Source: Clostridium_I sp047718555 (GTDB taxonomy: Bacteria > Bacillota > Clostridia > Clostridiales > Clostridiaceae). Taken from it: 64,000 bases of DNA. The DNA is taken from positions 1 to 64,000 of the forward strand of contig NZ_JBDNRK010000007.1 in assembly GCF_047718555.1 (NCBI RefSeq), read 5' to 3'. A program made the translations under genes and the position numbers. The notes beneath the pieces were generated by a model that saw nothing but the letters and a program-made list of their open reading frames with translations, had not been told where the DNA came from and did not search any database. Within the stretch, counting starts at the first letter, position 1. The number at the start of each line of letters is the position of its first letter. Below, in pieces: positions 25,856-34,832 of this stretch.

Positions 25856-27289
25856 TTAAAATAGTGATGAATACAGTTCTCTGTATTTATATGCAGAATT
25901 CGTCCAAGAGTTATTCTGCCACATACCTCTTAAAATTAAATTGTTCCATATATCTTTTCTATTGTAAAAAAAGTACTCTGCACGTCTTATTGTATGCAGC
26001 ATATCATGAGCGTTATAGCTGGCAAAAGTAAAACCATTACCTTCTCCATTACTGTCATTATAAGAGAATACAGTATCCCTAAGACCACCGGTTTCTCTTA
26101 CTATAGGTACAGTACCGTATCTTAAAGAAATTAATTGTCCTATGCCGCAAGGTTCAAATAGGGAAGGCATAAGAAACATATCTGAACCAGCATATATTTT
26201 CTGAGCCAATGAATTATTAAAGGTAATGTTGGCCGATAATTTGTTTGGATATTTATATGCAAAATATTTAAACATATCTTCATAGCGTCTATCACCTGTA
26301 CCTAAAACAACCATCTGAATTCCATCTTGAAGTAATTCCTCCAGAATATATGAGATTAAATCAAAGCCTTTCTGATCAACTAATCTTGAGACAATTCCTA
26401 TAATAGGTACAGTGCTGTTTACAGGTAAATTTAGCATTTTTTGAAGTTCTGTTTTATTTATATATTTATTTGAATAATAGTTTTTATCGTAATGAGCAAA
26501 TATGTCTTTGTCAGAAGCTGGATTATAAACATCAAAATCTATACCATTAACTATACCCCAAAAGTCCCAGCTTCTGTTTCTAAGAAGACCATCTAATCCT
26601 TCTCCATAGAAGGGAGTTTGTACTTCATAAGCATAGCTGTTACTTACAGTGGATATTTTATCAGAGAATTTAAGTCCACCTTTCATAAAAGATACACCAT
26701 CGTAAAATTTTAGTGCATCCTCATGAAAGTAGCCTTCATTTAGACATAATAACTCTGATAATATATTTTTATCAAAGACACCCTGATATTTTAAATTGTG
26801 TATTGTATATACAGTTCTTATACTATTATGTCTTGGACTAAATCTGAATATATCCTTTAGTAATACTGGAATCATACCGGTTTGCCAGTCATTACAATGA
26901 ATAACATTAGGAGTAAAATCACCCATATGATGAATAGCTTCAAGCACCGCTCTTGAAAAGAAAGCAAATCTTTCTGCATCGTCATAATAGCCATAGGGAT
27001 TTTGCCTATAAAAATAGTATTCATTATCTATAAAATAAAAGGGAACAGAATCATGTTCTATATATTCCAAACCACAGAATTTTCCTCTCCAACCTACAGA
27101 AACATCAAAACTTTCAATATGATGCATGTTATTTTTAAAATAATCAGATATAGCCCCATATTTGGGAAGTATAACTCTAGCATCAATACCAATTTTTCTT
27201 AAAGCTTTTGGTAATGCATAGGCAACATCACCAAGACCACCTGTTTTCAGAAATGGAAAACATTCTGAAGCAGTAAATAAAATCTTCAT
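25856..27289 (-). CDS. glgA: Glycogen synthase (ADP-glucose)
   Basis: 477 residues, full family length (GT5). The N-terminal ADP-glucose-binding motif is KTGGLGDVAYALPKAL (about 16-31); the C-terminal lobe has PSLFEPCGIGQL and RETGGLRDTV. It extends alpha-1,4-glucan chains. Third gene of a glgC-glgD-glgA operon, with thirteen bases after glgD and no branching enzyme in the cluster. Confidence 0.95.
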   Translation of the reverse strand: MKILFTASECFPFLKTGGLGDVAYALPKALRKIGIDARVILPKYGAISDYFKNNMHHIESFDVSVGWRGKFCGLEYIEHDSVPFYFIDNEYYFYRQNPYGYYDDAERFAFFSRAVLEAIHHMGDFTPNVIHCNDWQTGMIPVLLKDIFRFSPRHNSIRTVYTIHNLKYQGVFDKNILSELLCLNEGYFHEDALKFYDGVSFMKGGLKFSDKISTVSNSYAYEVQTPFYGEGLDGLLRNRSWDFWGIVNGIDFDVYNPASDKDIFAHYDKNYYSNKYINKTELQKMLNLPVNSTVPIIGIVSRLVDQKGFDLISYILEELLQDGIQMVVLGTGDRRYEDMFKYFAYKYPNKLSANITFNNSLAQKIYAGSDMFLMPSLFEPCGIGQLISLRYGTVPIVRETGGLRDTVFSYNDSNGEGNGFTFASYNAHDMLHTIRRAEYFFYNRKDIWNNLILRGMWQNNSWTNSAYKYRELYSSLF

Positions 27290-27302
27290 AAGATCTACCC
27301 CT

Positions 27303-28445
27303 TTAATGTAGTGATTTTTTCTCTATAACTAATGGAAAATCGGTATCACCCTTTAACTCTTTATTTCTGTCAATAATATTATCTTTATCAATTATTACAT
27401 TGGATAATTTTGCATTGGATTTTATGTGGCAACCTTGCATTATAATACAATTATTCACCTCTGCACCTTCGTCAATTTGTACACGTCTTGAAAGTACACT
27501 ATTGGTAACATTTCCTTTAATAAGGCACCCATTTGCAATAAGAGAATTTGATACATTTGCAGTACTAAAATGCTTAGTAGGGGATTCATCCATTATTTTT
27601 GTATAAATAAGGCCATTATTAAAGAACAATTCTTTGCTTACATCTAAATTCAACATGTCCATATTTGCCTTGTAATAGGAATTAATGGAATTTATATTGG
27701 ATAAATATCCTTTAAATTCATAAGCATTTACATTTAAGTCAGCTATATTGTTGTAAATGCAATCTTTTAAATCAGCCCAATAGCCTGTTTTTATACAATT
27801 ATTAAGTATATTAATTAAAGTGTCTTTATCTAAAATAAAGGTTTCCATAGATATGTTTTCATAGCCATCAGAAATTAAATTTTTTCTATTATACAATTCT
27901 GTAACTTTTATATTTTTCCCAACACTTATTACGGAATTATCATTATTTATATTTAGAATATTACAATTTCTAAAATAATTATTGCTGGATTTTACCTTCT
28001 TGTAAATGATAGTTATATCCTTACCAGATTCTTCATGCAATTTTGCTGCTTCTTGGTAGTCTATATTACAAATCATAGAAGAAGAGCATAGTATAACCTT
28101 ATCTTGCTTACTTCTATAAATATATTCCATGTTATTTTTTATCATTTCTACATCACTTAAATAAGAGTTTCTTTCTCCAAAATTGAAGATAAAAAGCCCA
28201 TTAATTTTTCTATCTAAATCCCATGGTTTTCCAGAGCCTATATGGTCAATTAAAGATCTTGCTTTACTCTGAGTGAATATTCCCACGTTTCTAATACCAG
28301 AATTTATAAGGTTCGATAATACAAAATCAATGATTCTATATCTTCCAGCTACAGGAATTGAAGCAATTAGTCTGTTTTTTGTAAGACTTTTAATGTTATC
28401 CTCATTTTCATTCAAATTTAGTATACCCATGTAATTAGAAAGCAT
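27303..28445 (-). CDS. glgD: Glucose-1-phosphate adenylyltransferase-like subunit GlgD
   Basis: An ATG at 28445 follows AGAGG at good distance; a GTG at 28454 overlaps that site. 380 residues. It keeps the nucleotidyltransferase fold (PVAGRYRIIDFVLSNLINSG) and left-handed beta-helix C-terminus, but lacks the GGxGxRL pyrophosphorylase loop seen in GlgC, as expected for the regulatory GlgD partner of Gram-positive bacteria. Confidence 0.92.
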   Translation of the reverse strand: MLSNYMGILNLNENEDNIKSLTKNRLIASIPVAGRYRIIDFVLSNLINSGIRNVGIFTQSKARSLIDHIGSGKPWDLDRKINGLFIFNFGERNSYLSDVEMIKNNMEYIYRSKQDKVILCSSSMICNIDYQEAAKLHEESGKDITIIYKKVKSSNNYFRNCNILNINNDNSVISVGKNIKVTELYNRKNLISDGYENISMETFILDKDTLINILNNCIKTGYWADLKDCIYNNIADLNVNAYEFKGYLSNINSINSYYKANMDMLNLDVSKELFFNNGLIYTKIMDESPTKHFSTANVSNSLIANGCLIKGNVTNSVLSRRVQIDEGAEVNNCIIMQGCHIKSNAKLSNVIIDKDNIIDRNKELKGDTDFPLVIEKKSLH

Positions 28446-28466
28446 TTTATACACCTCTTTTTTTAA

Positions 28467-29609
28467 TTATACTGCTGCACTTTCTTTTACTTTATTTCCT
28501 TCAGCTATTACGGTTATTTCATCTGTATTATCGATTACACAGCCATTTGATATTATAGCATTACTCCCTATAATTGCTCTTCTAATAGTTACATTATCAC
28601 CTATAATGGCATTTGGCATCACAATAGAATCGTATATGGTAGAATTCTTACCTATATGCACACCAGGGAAGAGTACAGAATTATTAACTTCACCAAGTAT
28701 TACACAGCCTTCAACTACAAGTGAGCTTTTAACTAATGCATCAGAACCTATATATTGAGGGGGTCTTGTTGGATTAACAGAATAAATTCTCCAATCTGGA
28801 TCATGCAGATTCAATTCATTATTATCATTAATCATATCCATGTTTGATTGCCAAAAGCTATCTATAGTACCAACATCTTTCCAATATCCACTAAATGGAT
28901 ATGCAAAAAGTTTTTTCCCACTTAAAAGCATCCTAGGGATTATGTTTTTACCAAAGTCATTACTAGATTTTTCATCTAATTCATCCTCATGAAGAAGTCT
29001 TTTTAAAGTTTTCCAATTAAAAATATAAATTCCCATAGAAGCTAAATTGTTTTTAGGTATTTTAGGCTTTTCTTCAAATTCAAAAATCTCATTGTTTTCT
29101 TTTGTATTCATTATTCCAAATCTACTGGCTTCATTTAAAGGAACTTCAAAAACAGCAATAGTTGCATCTGCATTTTTTTCTTTATGGAACTCAAGCATTT
29201 TTGAATAATCCATTTTGTAAATGTGATCTCCGGATAGAATGATTACATATTCTGGTTCGTAGGAGTCAATAAAACCCCTATTTTGATAAATGGCATTTGC
29301 AGTTCCCTTGTACCAATTACCACCATTTTCTTTCATATACGGTGGTAAAAGAAAAACTCCACCATTTGATCTGTCTAGATCCCAAGGACTACCTATACCA
29401 ATATGATTATTTAATATAAGTGGCCTATATTGTGTTAATACTCCAACGGTGTCAATACCTGAATTTGAACAATTACTTAAAGTAAAGTCTATAATCCTGT
29501 ATTTACCGCCAAATGGAACCGCAGGTTTTGCTGTTTTTTTAGTAAGAATCCCCAATCTACTGCCCTGTCCACCTGCTAGAATCATTGCAATCATTTCTTT
29601 CTTTGACAT
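28467..29609 (-). CDS. glgC: Glucose-1-phosphate adenylyltransferase
   Basis: The start at 29609 (MSKKEMIAMI) follows a GGGGGG site; an upstream in-frame ATG would include it. 380 residues. The catalytic loop is LAGGQGSRLGILTKKTAKPA, with SGDHIYKMDY and FEEKPK for substrate binding, and a beta-helix of hexapeptide-like repeats from about 280. It makes ADP-glucose from glucose-1-phosphate and ATP, the committed step of glycogen synthesis. First gene of the operon. Confidence 0.95.
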   Translation of the reverse strand: MSKKEMIAMILAGGQGSRLGILTKKTAKPAVPFGGKYRIIDFTLSNCSNSGIDTVGVLTQYRPLILNNHIGIGSPWDLDRSNGGVFLLPPYMKENGGNWYKGTANAIYQNRGFIDSYEPEYVIILSGDHIYKMDYSKMLEFHKEKNADATIAVFEVPLNEASRFGIMNTKENNEIFEFEEKPKIPKNNLASMGIYIFNWKTLKRLLHEDELDEKSSNDFGKNIIPRMLLSGKKLFAYPFSGYWKDVGTIDSFWQSNMDMINDNNELNLHDPDWRIYSVNPTRPPQYIGSDALVKSSLVVEGCVILGEVNNSVLFPGVHIGKNSTIYDSIVMPNAIIGDNVTIRRAIIGSNAIISNGCVIDNTDEITVIAEGNKVKESAAV

Positions 29610-29911
29610 CTTGTACCCCCCCATTATAAGCAAATTTTTAAGAATTAATTGAATAAATAACATATTTATCTATATATATATTACCTTATTTTGTGAAAAA
29701 AGGCACTACTAAAAAATATAAATTTTGTGAATTAATAAAAATTTTTTTTGTTGCGAATTATAATTAGTCATAGATCATATAATTATAATTGCCCATAATT
29801 TTCAAATGTTAAAATTGCATAAATAAATATTACTCTTGAATTATAAAAAAGTTATTGATTAGAGAATAAAAACTTATTGATTACGAAAAATATATAATGG
29901 AGGTGTTTATA
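29610..29911. other. Divergent intergenic region
   Basis: 302 very AT-rich bases between glgC and the small gene at 29912. It must hold both promoters. No clear -35/-10 pair or operator could be fixed by eye. Confidence 0.4.
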
Positions 29912-30079
29912 ATGTCAAAACGTTCAATGGCCAAAACTTCACCAGATAAGGTTAAACTCTATGATGACAGAAATCCTGAAAATAAAGATGTTCAATCAAT
30001 ACAAACTAATGAATTAAATGAATCCGCTTACGCTTTTGGAAAAACTACTGCAGAAAATTTTAAAAATCCTATAACTAGA
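29912..30079 (+). CDS. Small hydrophilic protein, unknown function
   Basis: The ATG at 29912 follows TGGAGGTG, so the earlier ATG at 29897 is unlikely. The protein has about 56 residues, is rich in Lys, Asn and Asp, and has no Cys or membrane segment (MSKRSMAKTSPDKVKLYDD at the start). No family recognised. It is followed by a strong terminator. Confidence 0.6.
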
Positions 30080-30090
30080 TAATATATAAC

Positions 30091-30125
30091 AAAAAATCGA
30101 AGTAAATATTACTTCGATTTTTTTA
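30091..30125. terminator. Bidirectional terminator
   Basis: AAAAAATCGAAGTAA pairs with TTACTTCGATTTTTT, giving T runs on both strands. It ends the small plus-strand gene and the minus-strand DUF2512 gene. Confidence 0.9.
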
Positions 30126-30459
30126 CCTGTTTTTGTAAAAAAAATAAATGATTAAAAAATTCAAATATTATTATTAAGCTGGAAATAAATAAAGTAGGAA
30201 AAACAGCTATATGGGAGTCATTAAAAATATATTGAGATAAATATATAAGTAAAAAGGCTGCTATATAATCAATGCCAGTATTTATCCAGAGGGTTCCTTT
30301 TTTTAGTATAATAGTTTCTAGCATGTGGGACAAAAGAGCTAGTAGTAAACCAATTATAATAGGTTCATAGGCATTAGAATAATCTATACCAGACAATATT
30401 ATATTGGAAATCAATAAAGCGGCTGGATAGAGGATAAGTTTATTTATTAATCTTATCAA
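30109..30459 (-). CDS. DUF2512 family membrane protein (YndM-like)
   Basis: 116 residues from a TTG, with GGAGG eight to nine bases before it. Four hydrophobic segments and a basic tail (KQVKKSK) match the DUF2512 family, which has unknown function and is often expressed in sporulating Firmicutes. Its last codons overlap the terminator hairpin. The small gene at 30518-30721 lies just upstream on the same strand. Confidence 0.75.
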   Translation of the reverse strand: MIRLINKLILYPAALLISNIILSGIDYSNAYEPIIIGLLLALLSHMLETIILKKGTLWINTGIDYIAAFLLIYLSQYIFNDSHIAVFPTLFISSLIIIFEFFNHLFFLQKQVKKSK

Positions 30460-30517
30460 TAAGAAACCTCCTTCCTAACTTTAGTTATTTCCATATTGTA
30501 CTTTTTTATTCCTTAGT

Positions 30518-30721
30518 TTATTTCGAGAAAGTTTCGATTGGATAGCATAATTTTTTAGAAATATTATTTTCGTATGATAAATTAAGAAAAAAAGGGTAGA
30601 AATAATAATCATTATTATATAAAGAATGATATATACTGCTATCAAAATAATTATTTTCTGTAGTGTCGATTTTATTTGATATATCATGATCTGCAGAAGT
30701 TGTATTCACTATATTGTACAT
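30518..30721 (-). CDS. Small Asn/Tyr-rich protein, unknown
   Basis: 67 residues. The ribosome site AAGGAGG six bases before the ATG is among the strongest in the window and favours this frame over a hydrophobic reading frame on the same strand at 30481-30687. The middle is rich in Tyr, Asn and Asp (SLYNNDYYFYPF). No family recognised. It may share a transcript with the DUF2512 gene. Confidence 0.5.
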   Translation of the reverse strand: MYNIVNTTSADHDISNKIDTTENNYFDSSIYHSLYNNDYYFYPFFLNLSYENNISKKLCYPIETFSK

Positions 30722-30893
30722 TTGTTGCCTCCTTAAAATTGGGATATATTAATAGAATATGAATACATTACTAATAGAGTGCTATATTCTAGAATAAATT
30801 GTACTAAAATCAAATAAAAATTAGTAGATAAAATACATAAATTTTTTTTTATTGCTAATAATATTTTTGTCTTAAAAAAAGGAGGAATGTTCA

Positions 30894-31058
30894 ATGCATA
30901 GTCACAATGATAGTATTGGATGTACAGTTACTGAGTGTAAGTACAATGATAGAACAGATAATTACTGTACTCTACAAAAAATTGAAGTTGTAAAACATGA
31001 ATCTGTGGCAAAAACAACAGAGTGCACAGATTGCGGCAGTTTTGAAAAATTAAGCTAA
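30894..31058 (+). CDS. DUF1540 domain protein
   Basis: 54 residues, starting MHSHNDSIGCTVTECKYND. Cysteines at 10, 15, 25, 44 and 47 follow the DUF1540 pattern (C, VTECKYN, YCTLQKIEV, then a C-terminal CTDC). The domain is probably metal-binding, but its function is unknown; it is common in spore formers. AAAGGAGG lies about eight bases before the ATG, and a terminator follows directly. Confidence 0.8.
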   Translation: MHSHNDSIGCTVTECKYNDRTDNYCTLQKIEVVKHESVAKTTECTDCGSFEKLS

Positions 31059-31076
31059 CACAAAAATCAATAAAGT

Positions 31077-31128
31077 AAAAATTAATGGAGTAATATTAAA
31101 ATTTTAATATTGCGCCATTAATTTTTTG
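31077..31128. terminator. Terminator between DUF1540 gene and DtxR-type regulator
   Basis: AAAATTAATGG pairs with CCATTAATTTTTT, with an inner AATATTAAAATTTTAATATT helix. The T run is on the plus strand and an A run on the other side may serve the convergent regulator gene. Confidence 0.8.
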
Positions 31129-31159
31129 TTAGTATATTTTATTAACGAATATTATATAG

Positions 31160-31633
31160 CTATTTATCATTTTTTGTATGGCAGAATATATTAAAGTTTT
31201 TCACTAAATTTGGATTAGAACTAATAAAGTCAACGAAATTTTTAAGATATATAAGTGTATCATTACTAATGGTATGCTCAATTTTTTCTGTTTGCTCCAG
31301 AATATTATGAGAAATTCCAAGTAATTTTAAAAATTTTTCTATAGTATTGTGCCTGTCTAGAAGAAAGTTGCCCAGTCTTTTCCCTTTTTCAGTTAATGTT
31401 ATCATGCCATAGCGCTCATAATTTATTAATGTATATTCTGAAAGCTTTTGCACCATTTTTGTAGCAGAAGGTGGCTGAACATTTAAGGCATTTGCTAGAT
31501 CATGAATTCTAGTGAACTTTGTTTCTGAAGAAAGTCTATATATCATTTCAAGATAATCTTCCATAGAGGCTGTAAGCTTATCTTCCTCTTTTTTCATATA
31601 TTCGTTAAATGTGTGGAAACTTTCTTTTGACAT
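31160..31633 (-). CDS. DtxR/MntR family metal-dependent transcriptional regulator
   Basis: The ATG at 31633 follows AGGTAGGTG. 157 residues. The N-terminal winged helix has TASMEDYLEMIYRLS and LNVQPPSATKMVQKLSEY, the recognition-helix region of DtxR/MntR proteins. The C-terminal dimerisation part carries possible metal ligands (His, Glu, Cys). It probably represses metal uptake genes when manganese or iron is sufficient. AT-rich dyads upstream (31755-31785) could be operators, but this is weak. Confidence 0.82.
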   Translation of the reverse strand: MSKESFHTFNEYMKKEEDKLTASMEDYLEMIYRLSSETKFTRIHDLANALNVQPPSATKMVQKLSEYTLINYERYGMITLTEKGKRLGNFLLDRHNTIEKFLKLLGISHNILEQTEKIEHTISNDTLIYLKNFVDFISSNPNLVKNFNIFCHTKNDK

Positions 31634-31860
31634 ATTCACACCTACCTGAGAATTAACTTATTTAATAAATTATATACATAATATTTATTTTAAAGAACAG
31701 AAGGCAGCACAAAATCTTTTTTAGAATTATATAATAAGTTGCAATTAAAATTGTTTATTTAATAAATAAAATTTATTTAGAATCTGCTTAAATGAAATTA
31801 ATATAATTTATTGTAATATATTAAAAATAAAAGGATTTTGTGCAACCTAAAATTATTTCG

Positions 31861-32079
31861 CTACATATTAGTTGGATTTTTCATTTCCTTTCTTTTCATT
31901 TCTTTTGCCCGTAAATTTGCCTTTTCAGCGGAAATAGTAATTATTATTTCACCAACGGAAATCATAAAATTTCCTATAACAGCTAATTCTTCAATACTTT
32001 TGTTTTTGGAAAGAGCAGTTGCTACGATACTTATAAGCAGAGAAATATCTTCTGGATCAAATGAATTAAAATCTTCCAT
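31861..32079 (-). CDS. Small conserved-looking hypothetical protein
   Basis: 72 residues from an ATG at 32079, preceded by AAAGAGG. The N-terminus is acidic (MEDFNSFDPEDISLL), then a hydrophobic stretch (VIGNFMISVGEIIITI) and a basic tail. Similar short proteins exist in clostridia, but no function is known. The opposite-strand frame at 31838-32125 lacks a ribosome site. Confidence 0.6.
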   Translation of the reverse strand: MEDFNSFDPEDISLLISIVATALSKNKSIEELAVIGNFMISVGEIIITISAEKANLRAKEMKRKEMKNPTNM

Positions 32080-32116
32080 AATGCTATACCTCTTTAATTG
32101 CATTAAAGTGTTTATA

Positions 32117-32242
32117 TATCAATGAATCTTACTCAGTGGGAGTTTGTATTCCTACTGAGTTTAGATGAATTATCCAGGGACGTGCCGATGTTATCTCCAC
32201 CTTTAGAAGGTGGAGTGTTACAGCGGCTAGTCATCGGATAAA
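32117..32242 (+). repeat. Dispersed three-helix repeat, copy B
   Basis: 126 bases, about 95% identical to 37981-38106. P1: TATC and ATGA (32117-32120, 32122-32125) pair with TCAT and GATA (32231-32234, 32237-32240). P2: ACTCAGTGGGA (32131-32141) pairs with TCCTACTGAGT (32150-32160), including one G-T. P3: CTCCACCTT (32195-32203) pairs with AAGGTGGAG (32207-32215). A conserved linker TTTAGATGAATTATCCAGGG joins P2 to P3. No open reading frame is kept. Confidence 0.8.
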
Positions 32243-32439
32243 AATTTTTTTATAATACTTGCTTAGATACTACTATTATTATATGCATAACTTTCTTAAT
32301 GTACAATTTTGTTTAGTTATCTGAAAATAAATAACAATATAAAGTTGCTAGGTTTATAATCCAACGCACTTTCGTAACTATCTAGTCATTTCTTTAAAAA
32401 TGCTTTATAATAATTATTATTAAGAAAAACTAATGGAAT

Positions 32440-32590
32440 AAGGAATAAGGCGGTCGTAAGATAACTGAGTGAACTCATTTCAGCAAGCTGAAACATCGGT
32501 AAATCAGGTGGGGAGTCTACCCCACCTGATTGGAAAATCCCACCTTCGCTTCGCTTAGAGGCGGAGGTCTGAACCTTTCAGTCAGGAAAA
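32440..32590 (+). repeat. GC-rich multi-hairpin island
   Basis: Contains TGAGT/ACTCA, TTTCAG/CTGAAA (32478-32493), a perfect 12-base inverted repeat AATCAGGTGGGG/CCCCACCTGATT (32502-32513 with 32520-32531) and a further CCACCT/AGGCGG pairing. No T run follows, so it is not a terminator. Its P2-like and P3-like order resembles a distant relative of the repeat next to it. Confidence 0.5.
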
Positions 32591-32657
32591 GATCAATATA
32601 ATATGTCAATAACAAAAATGGAAATTGTAGTAAAATGTTTAAAAGGTAGGTGATTTT

Positions 32658-33422
32658 ATGAATATATATTCATGGAATGTTAATGGGTTAAGGGCAGTAA
32701 GCAAAAAAGGTTTTTTTGAATTTGTTAATAGTGAAAATCCAGATATATTGTGTATACAGGAGACTAAGCTTCAACTAGACAATCTAAGTGAGGAAATTAA
32801 AAATATAAATGGATATTATTCATATTTTTCCTGTGCAGAAAAAAAGGGATACAGTGGTGTGGCAACTTATACTAAGGAAAAACCTATTTCTGTAAAGCAT
32901 GGTATAGGAATAGAAAAATTTGATAGTGAAGGAAGAATACTGATTACAGAATTTACAGATTTTATATTGTTTAATATATACTTTCCAAATGGACAGAAGG
33001 ATGAAGAAAGACTTAAATATAAATTAGACTTTTATGATGCTATATTGGATTATTTGAATAAGCTCAAAGCTGAAAATAAAAAACTTATTATATGTGGGGA
33101 TTATAATACTGCCCATAATGAAATAGATATTAAGAACGCAAAAGCAAATGAAAAATATTCAGGTTTTTTACCGATAGAACGTGCTTGGATTGATAAATTT
33201 ATTTCACAAGGGTACGCTGATACATTTAGGTCAATACATAAAGATGTAGTTAAATACTCTTGGTGGAGCTATCGCTTTAAGGCTAGAGAAAGAAATGCAG
33301 GCTGGAGAATCGATTATTTTTTTGTTACTGAAAATTTAATGAAAAATATAAAAAGTGCAGAAATATTAAATGAGGTTATGGGGTCAGATCATTGCCCTGT
33401 TACAATATACTTGGATATATAG
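32658..33422 (+). CDS. xth: Exodeoxyribonuclease III
   Basis: 254 residues, full length. Motifs are SWNVNGLRA, the catalytic Glu in CIQETK, GDYNTAHNEID and the C-terminal GSDHCPV. It cuts abasic sites and removes 3' blocks in base excision repair. GGTAGGTG precedes the ATG. It appears monocistronic. Confidence 0.93.
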   Translation: MNIYSWNVNGLRAVSKKGFFEFVNSENPDILCIQETKLQLDNLSEEIKNINGYYSYFSCAEKKGYSGVATYTKEKPISVKHGIGIEKFDSEGRILITEFTDFILFNIYFPNGQKDEERLKYKLDFYDAILDYLNKLKAENKKLIICGDYNTAHNEIDIKNAKANEKYSGFLPIERAWIDKFISQGYADTFRSIHKDVVKYSWWSYRFKARERNAGWRIDYFFVTENLMKNIKSAEILNEVMGSDHCPVTIYLDI

Positions 33423-33594
33423 AAGAACATTTAGTTGATAACATAGAATGGAAGTTATAGGCAGTTTAGAGATGAGAATTAAGAGCTGATTAAGATTTTT
33501 GCCATTAAGAAAAAATTAGTTAAAAATTATTGTATCTTAGGCAAAATTCCCCATACTCTTAATTCTCAGTTATTAATTATTACTTAAAGAAGTA

Positions 33595-34434
33595 TTATTT
33601 TAAATTTGTTCCATCTTTACTTTGAGTAATAAGTCCTTGTTTCATAAGTCCACCTAAGGCATTTTTAAAGTAATTCTTGCTTTGATGAAATACTTTTTTT
33701 ATGTCCTCAGGAGAACTTTTATCATTGTAAGGCATAAATCCATCATGATTTTTCAGATATTCTAGAATTGTGTCTTCAAGAGATAGCCTTTCATCTTTGG
33801 GAGTCTTTCTTGGAGTTAGGGACATTTTTCCGTCTTCAAAATGTCTTTTAACTCTTAATTTTAAAACTTCTCCAGGTATAATTCTTGAAAAATACTCATT
33901 TTTAAGAATTACTCCTCTATATTTATTCTCAATAGCTACCATAGCACTGCCATTTGTTTGAAAGCCGTATACGGTTCCCTCTACATCATTTCCAACTAGA
34001 TAATCCTCTGTGTTTTCCAAATATTCATCTATAAAAGTAGTGGCTGCCAATCTATTGGTTTTATCTACATATATATAGAATAAATATTTGTTTTCTGGAA
34101 CAAGTAAGTAATTCTGTTCTTTTATAGGGACAAATAAATCTCTTTCAAGTCCAAAATCTATAAAAGCACCTATTTTAGTCACAGAAACAACTTTTAAATA
34201 AGCTAATTGGAAAGCAGTAGCATAAGGTTCTTTTAAAGTAGCAACAAGTCTATCTTTAGAATCACGATAAATAAAAGCATTTACACTATCACCAATGTTA
34301 ATTTGTTTATCAGTACAATTACCTTTTGGAAGTAGAATATCGTCGTTTGTAGTATCTGTTTTTGCATCTAGAAAATATCCAAAAGAAGATTGTCTTATTA
34401 CTTCTAATTTATTAAATTTACCTATTTCAATCAT
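33595..34434 (-). CDS. S1 RNA-binding protein, CvfB family
   Basis: The ATG at 34434 follows AAGGAGG; an upstream in-frame ATG would contain that site. 279 residues. Several S1-like folds are visible (VGDSVNAFIYRDSKDRLVAT, VTKIGAFIDFGLERDLFVP) and a C-terminal winged helix (QSKNYFKNALGGLMKQGLI). CvfB-type proteins affect gene expression and virulence in other Firmicutes; the target here is unknown. Confidence 0.85.
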   Translation of the reverse strand: MIEIGKFNKLEVIRQSSFGYFLDAKTDTTNDDILLPKGNCTDKQINIGDSVNAFIYRDSKDRLVATLKEPYATAFQLAYLKVVSVTKIGAFIDFGLERDLFVPIKEQNYLLVPENKYLFYIYVDKTNRLAATTFIDEYLENTEDYLVGNDVEGTVYGFQTNGSAMVAIENKYRGVILKNEYFSRIIPGEVLKLRVKRHFEDGKMSLTPRKTPKDERLSLEDTILEYLKNHDGFMPYNDKSSPEDIKKVFHQSKNYFKNALGGLMKQGLITQSKDGTNLK

Positions 34435-34832
34435 AAATTGAATTTCCTCCTTGAAATAACTATGAAAATTAAATAAGGTTATGTTATGATTAACTTTCAT
34501 AGACTTTATCTAATAACATGTTTCTTCATTTTATCACATTTTAATAAATTATGTTATAAGTATTTTAATAATTAAAATGATATAGCTAAACTAAAAATAT
34601 TTTAAGCAATTGTCTTATTTTATTAATAGTTAATGTAATATTGCCACTATATTAGAGGCAAAGTGAATAAATATGAAATAAATTATGATAGTATTTTACA
34701 ATCTAAATTATTCCCATTAATATTGACATTATGTTATAATGACTTGATGATTGAAAAATATTTAATACAAAAATTAAGTATTTTATTTTCAGTAAAATAA
34801 AAAATTTTTTGATAAGGATGGTTGGTATTTTA
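34435..34832. other. Divergent intergenic region with a candidate promoter
   Basis: 398 AT-rich bases. An extended -10 (TGTTATAAT, hexamer at 34735-34740) is the best promoter candidate for the ABC-F gene, with no good -35. The ~90-base leader holds a weak A/T hairpin followed by six T, which could be an attenuator, as is common for ABC-F genes. This is tentative. Confidence 0.35.

Larger units (their letters stand above)
32080..32657. other. Long intergenic region with two structured elements
   Basis: 578 bases. It holds repeat copy B (32117-32242) and a GC-rich multi-hairpin island (32440-32590). The remainder is AT-rich with nothing recognised. The exonuclease III promoter must lie near its right end. 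Confidence 0.6.

Noticed and set aside
30481..30687. 68-residue hydrophobic frame on the minus strand
   Set aside because: No ribosome site. It overlaps the frame at 30518-30721, which has a strong AAGGAGG site.
31838..32125. 95-residue plus-strand frame
   Set aside because: No ribosome site; the minus-strand gene at 31861-32079 has one and a more protein-like composition.
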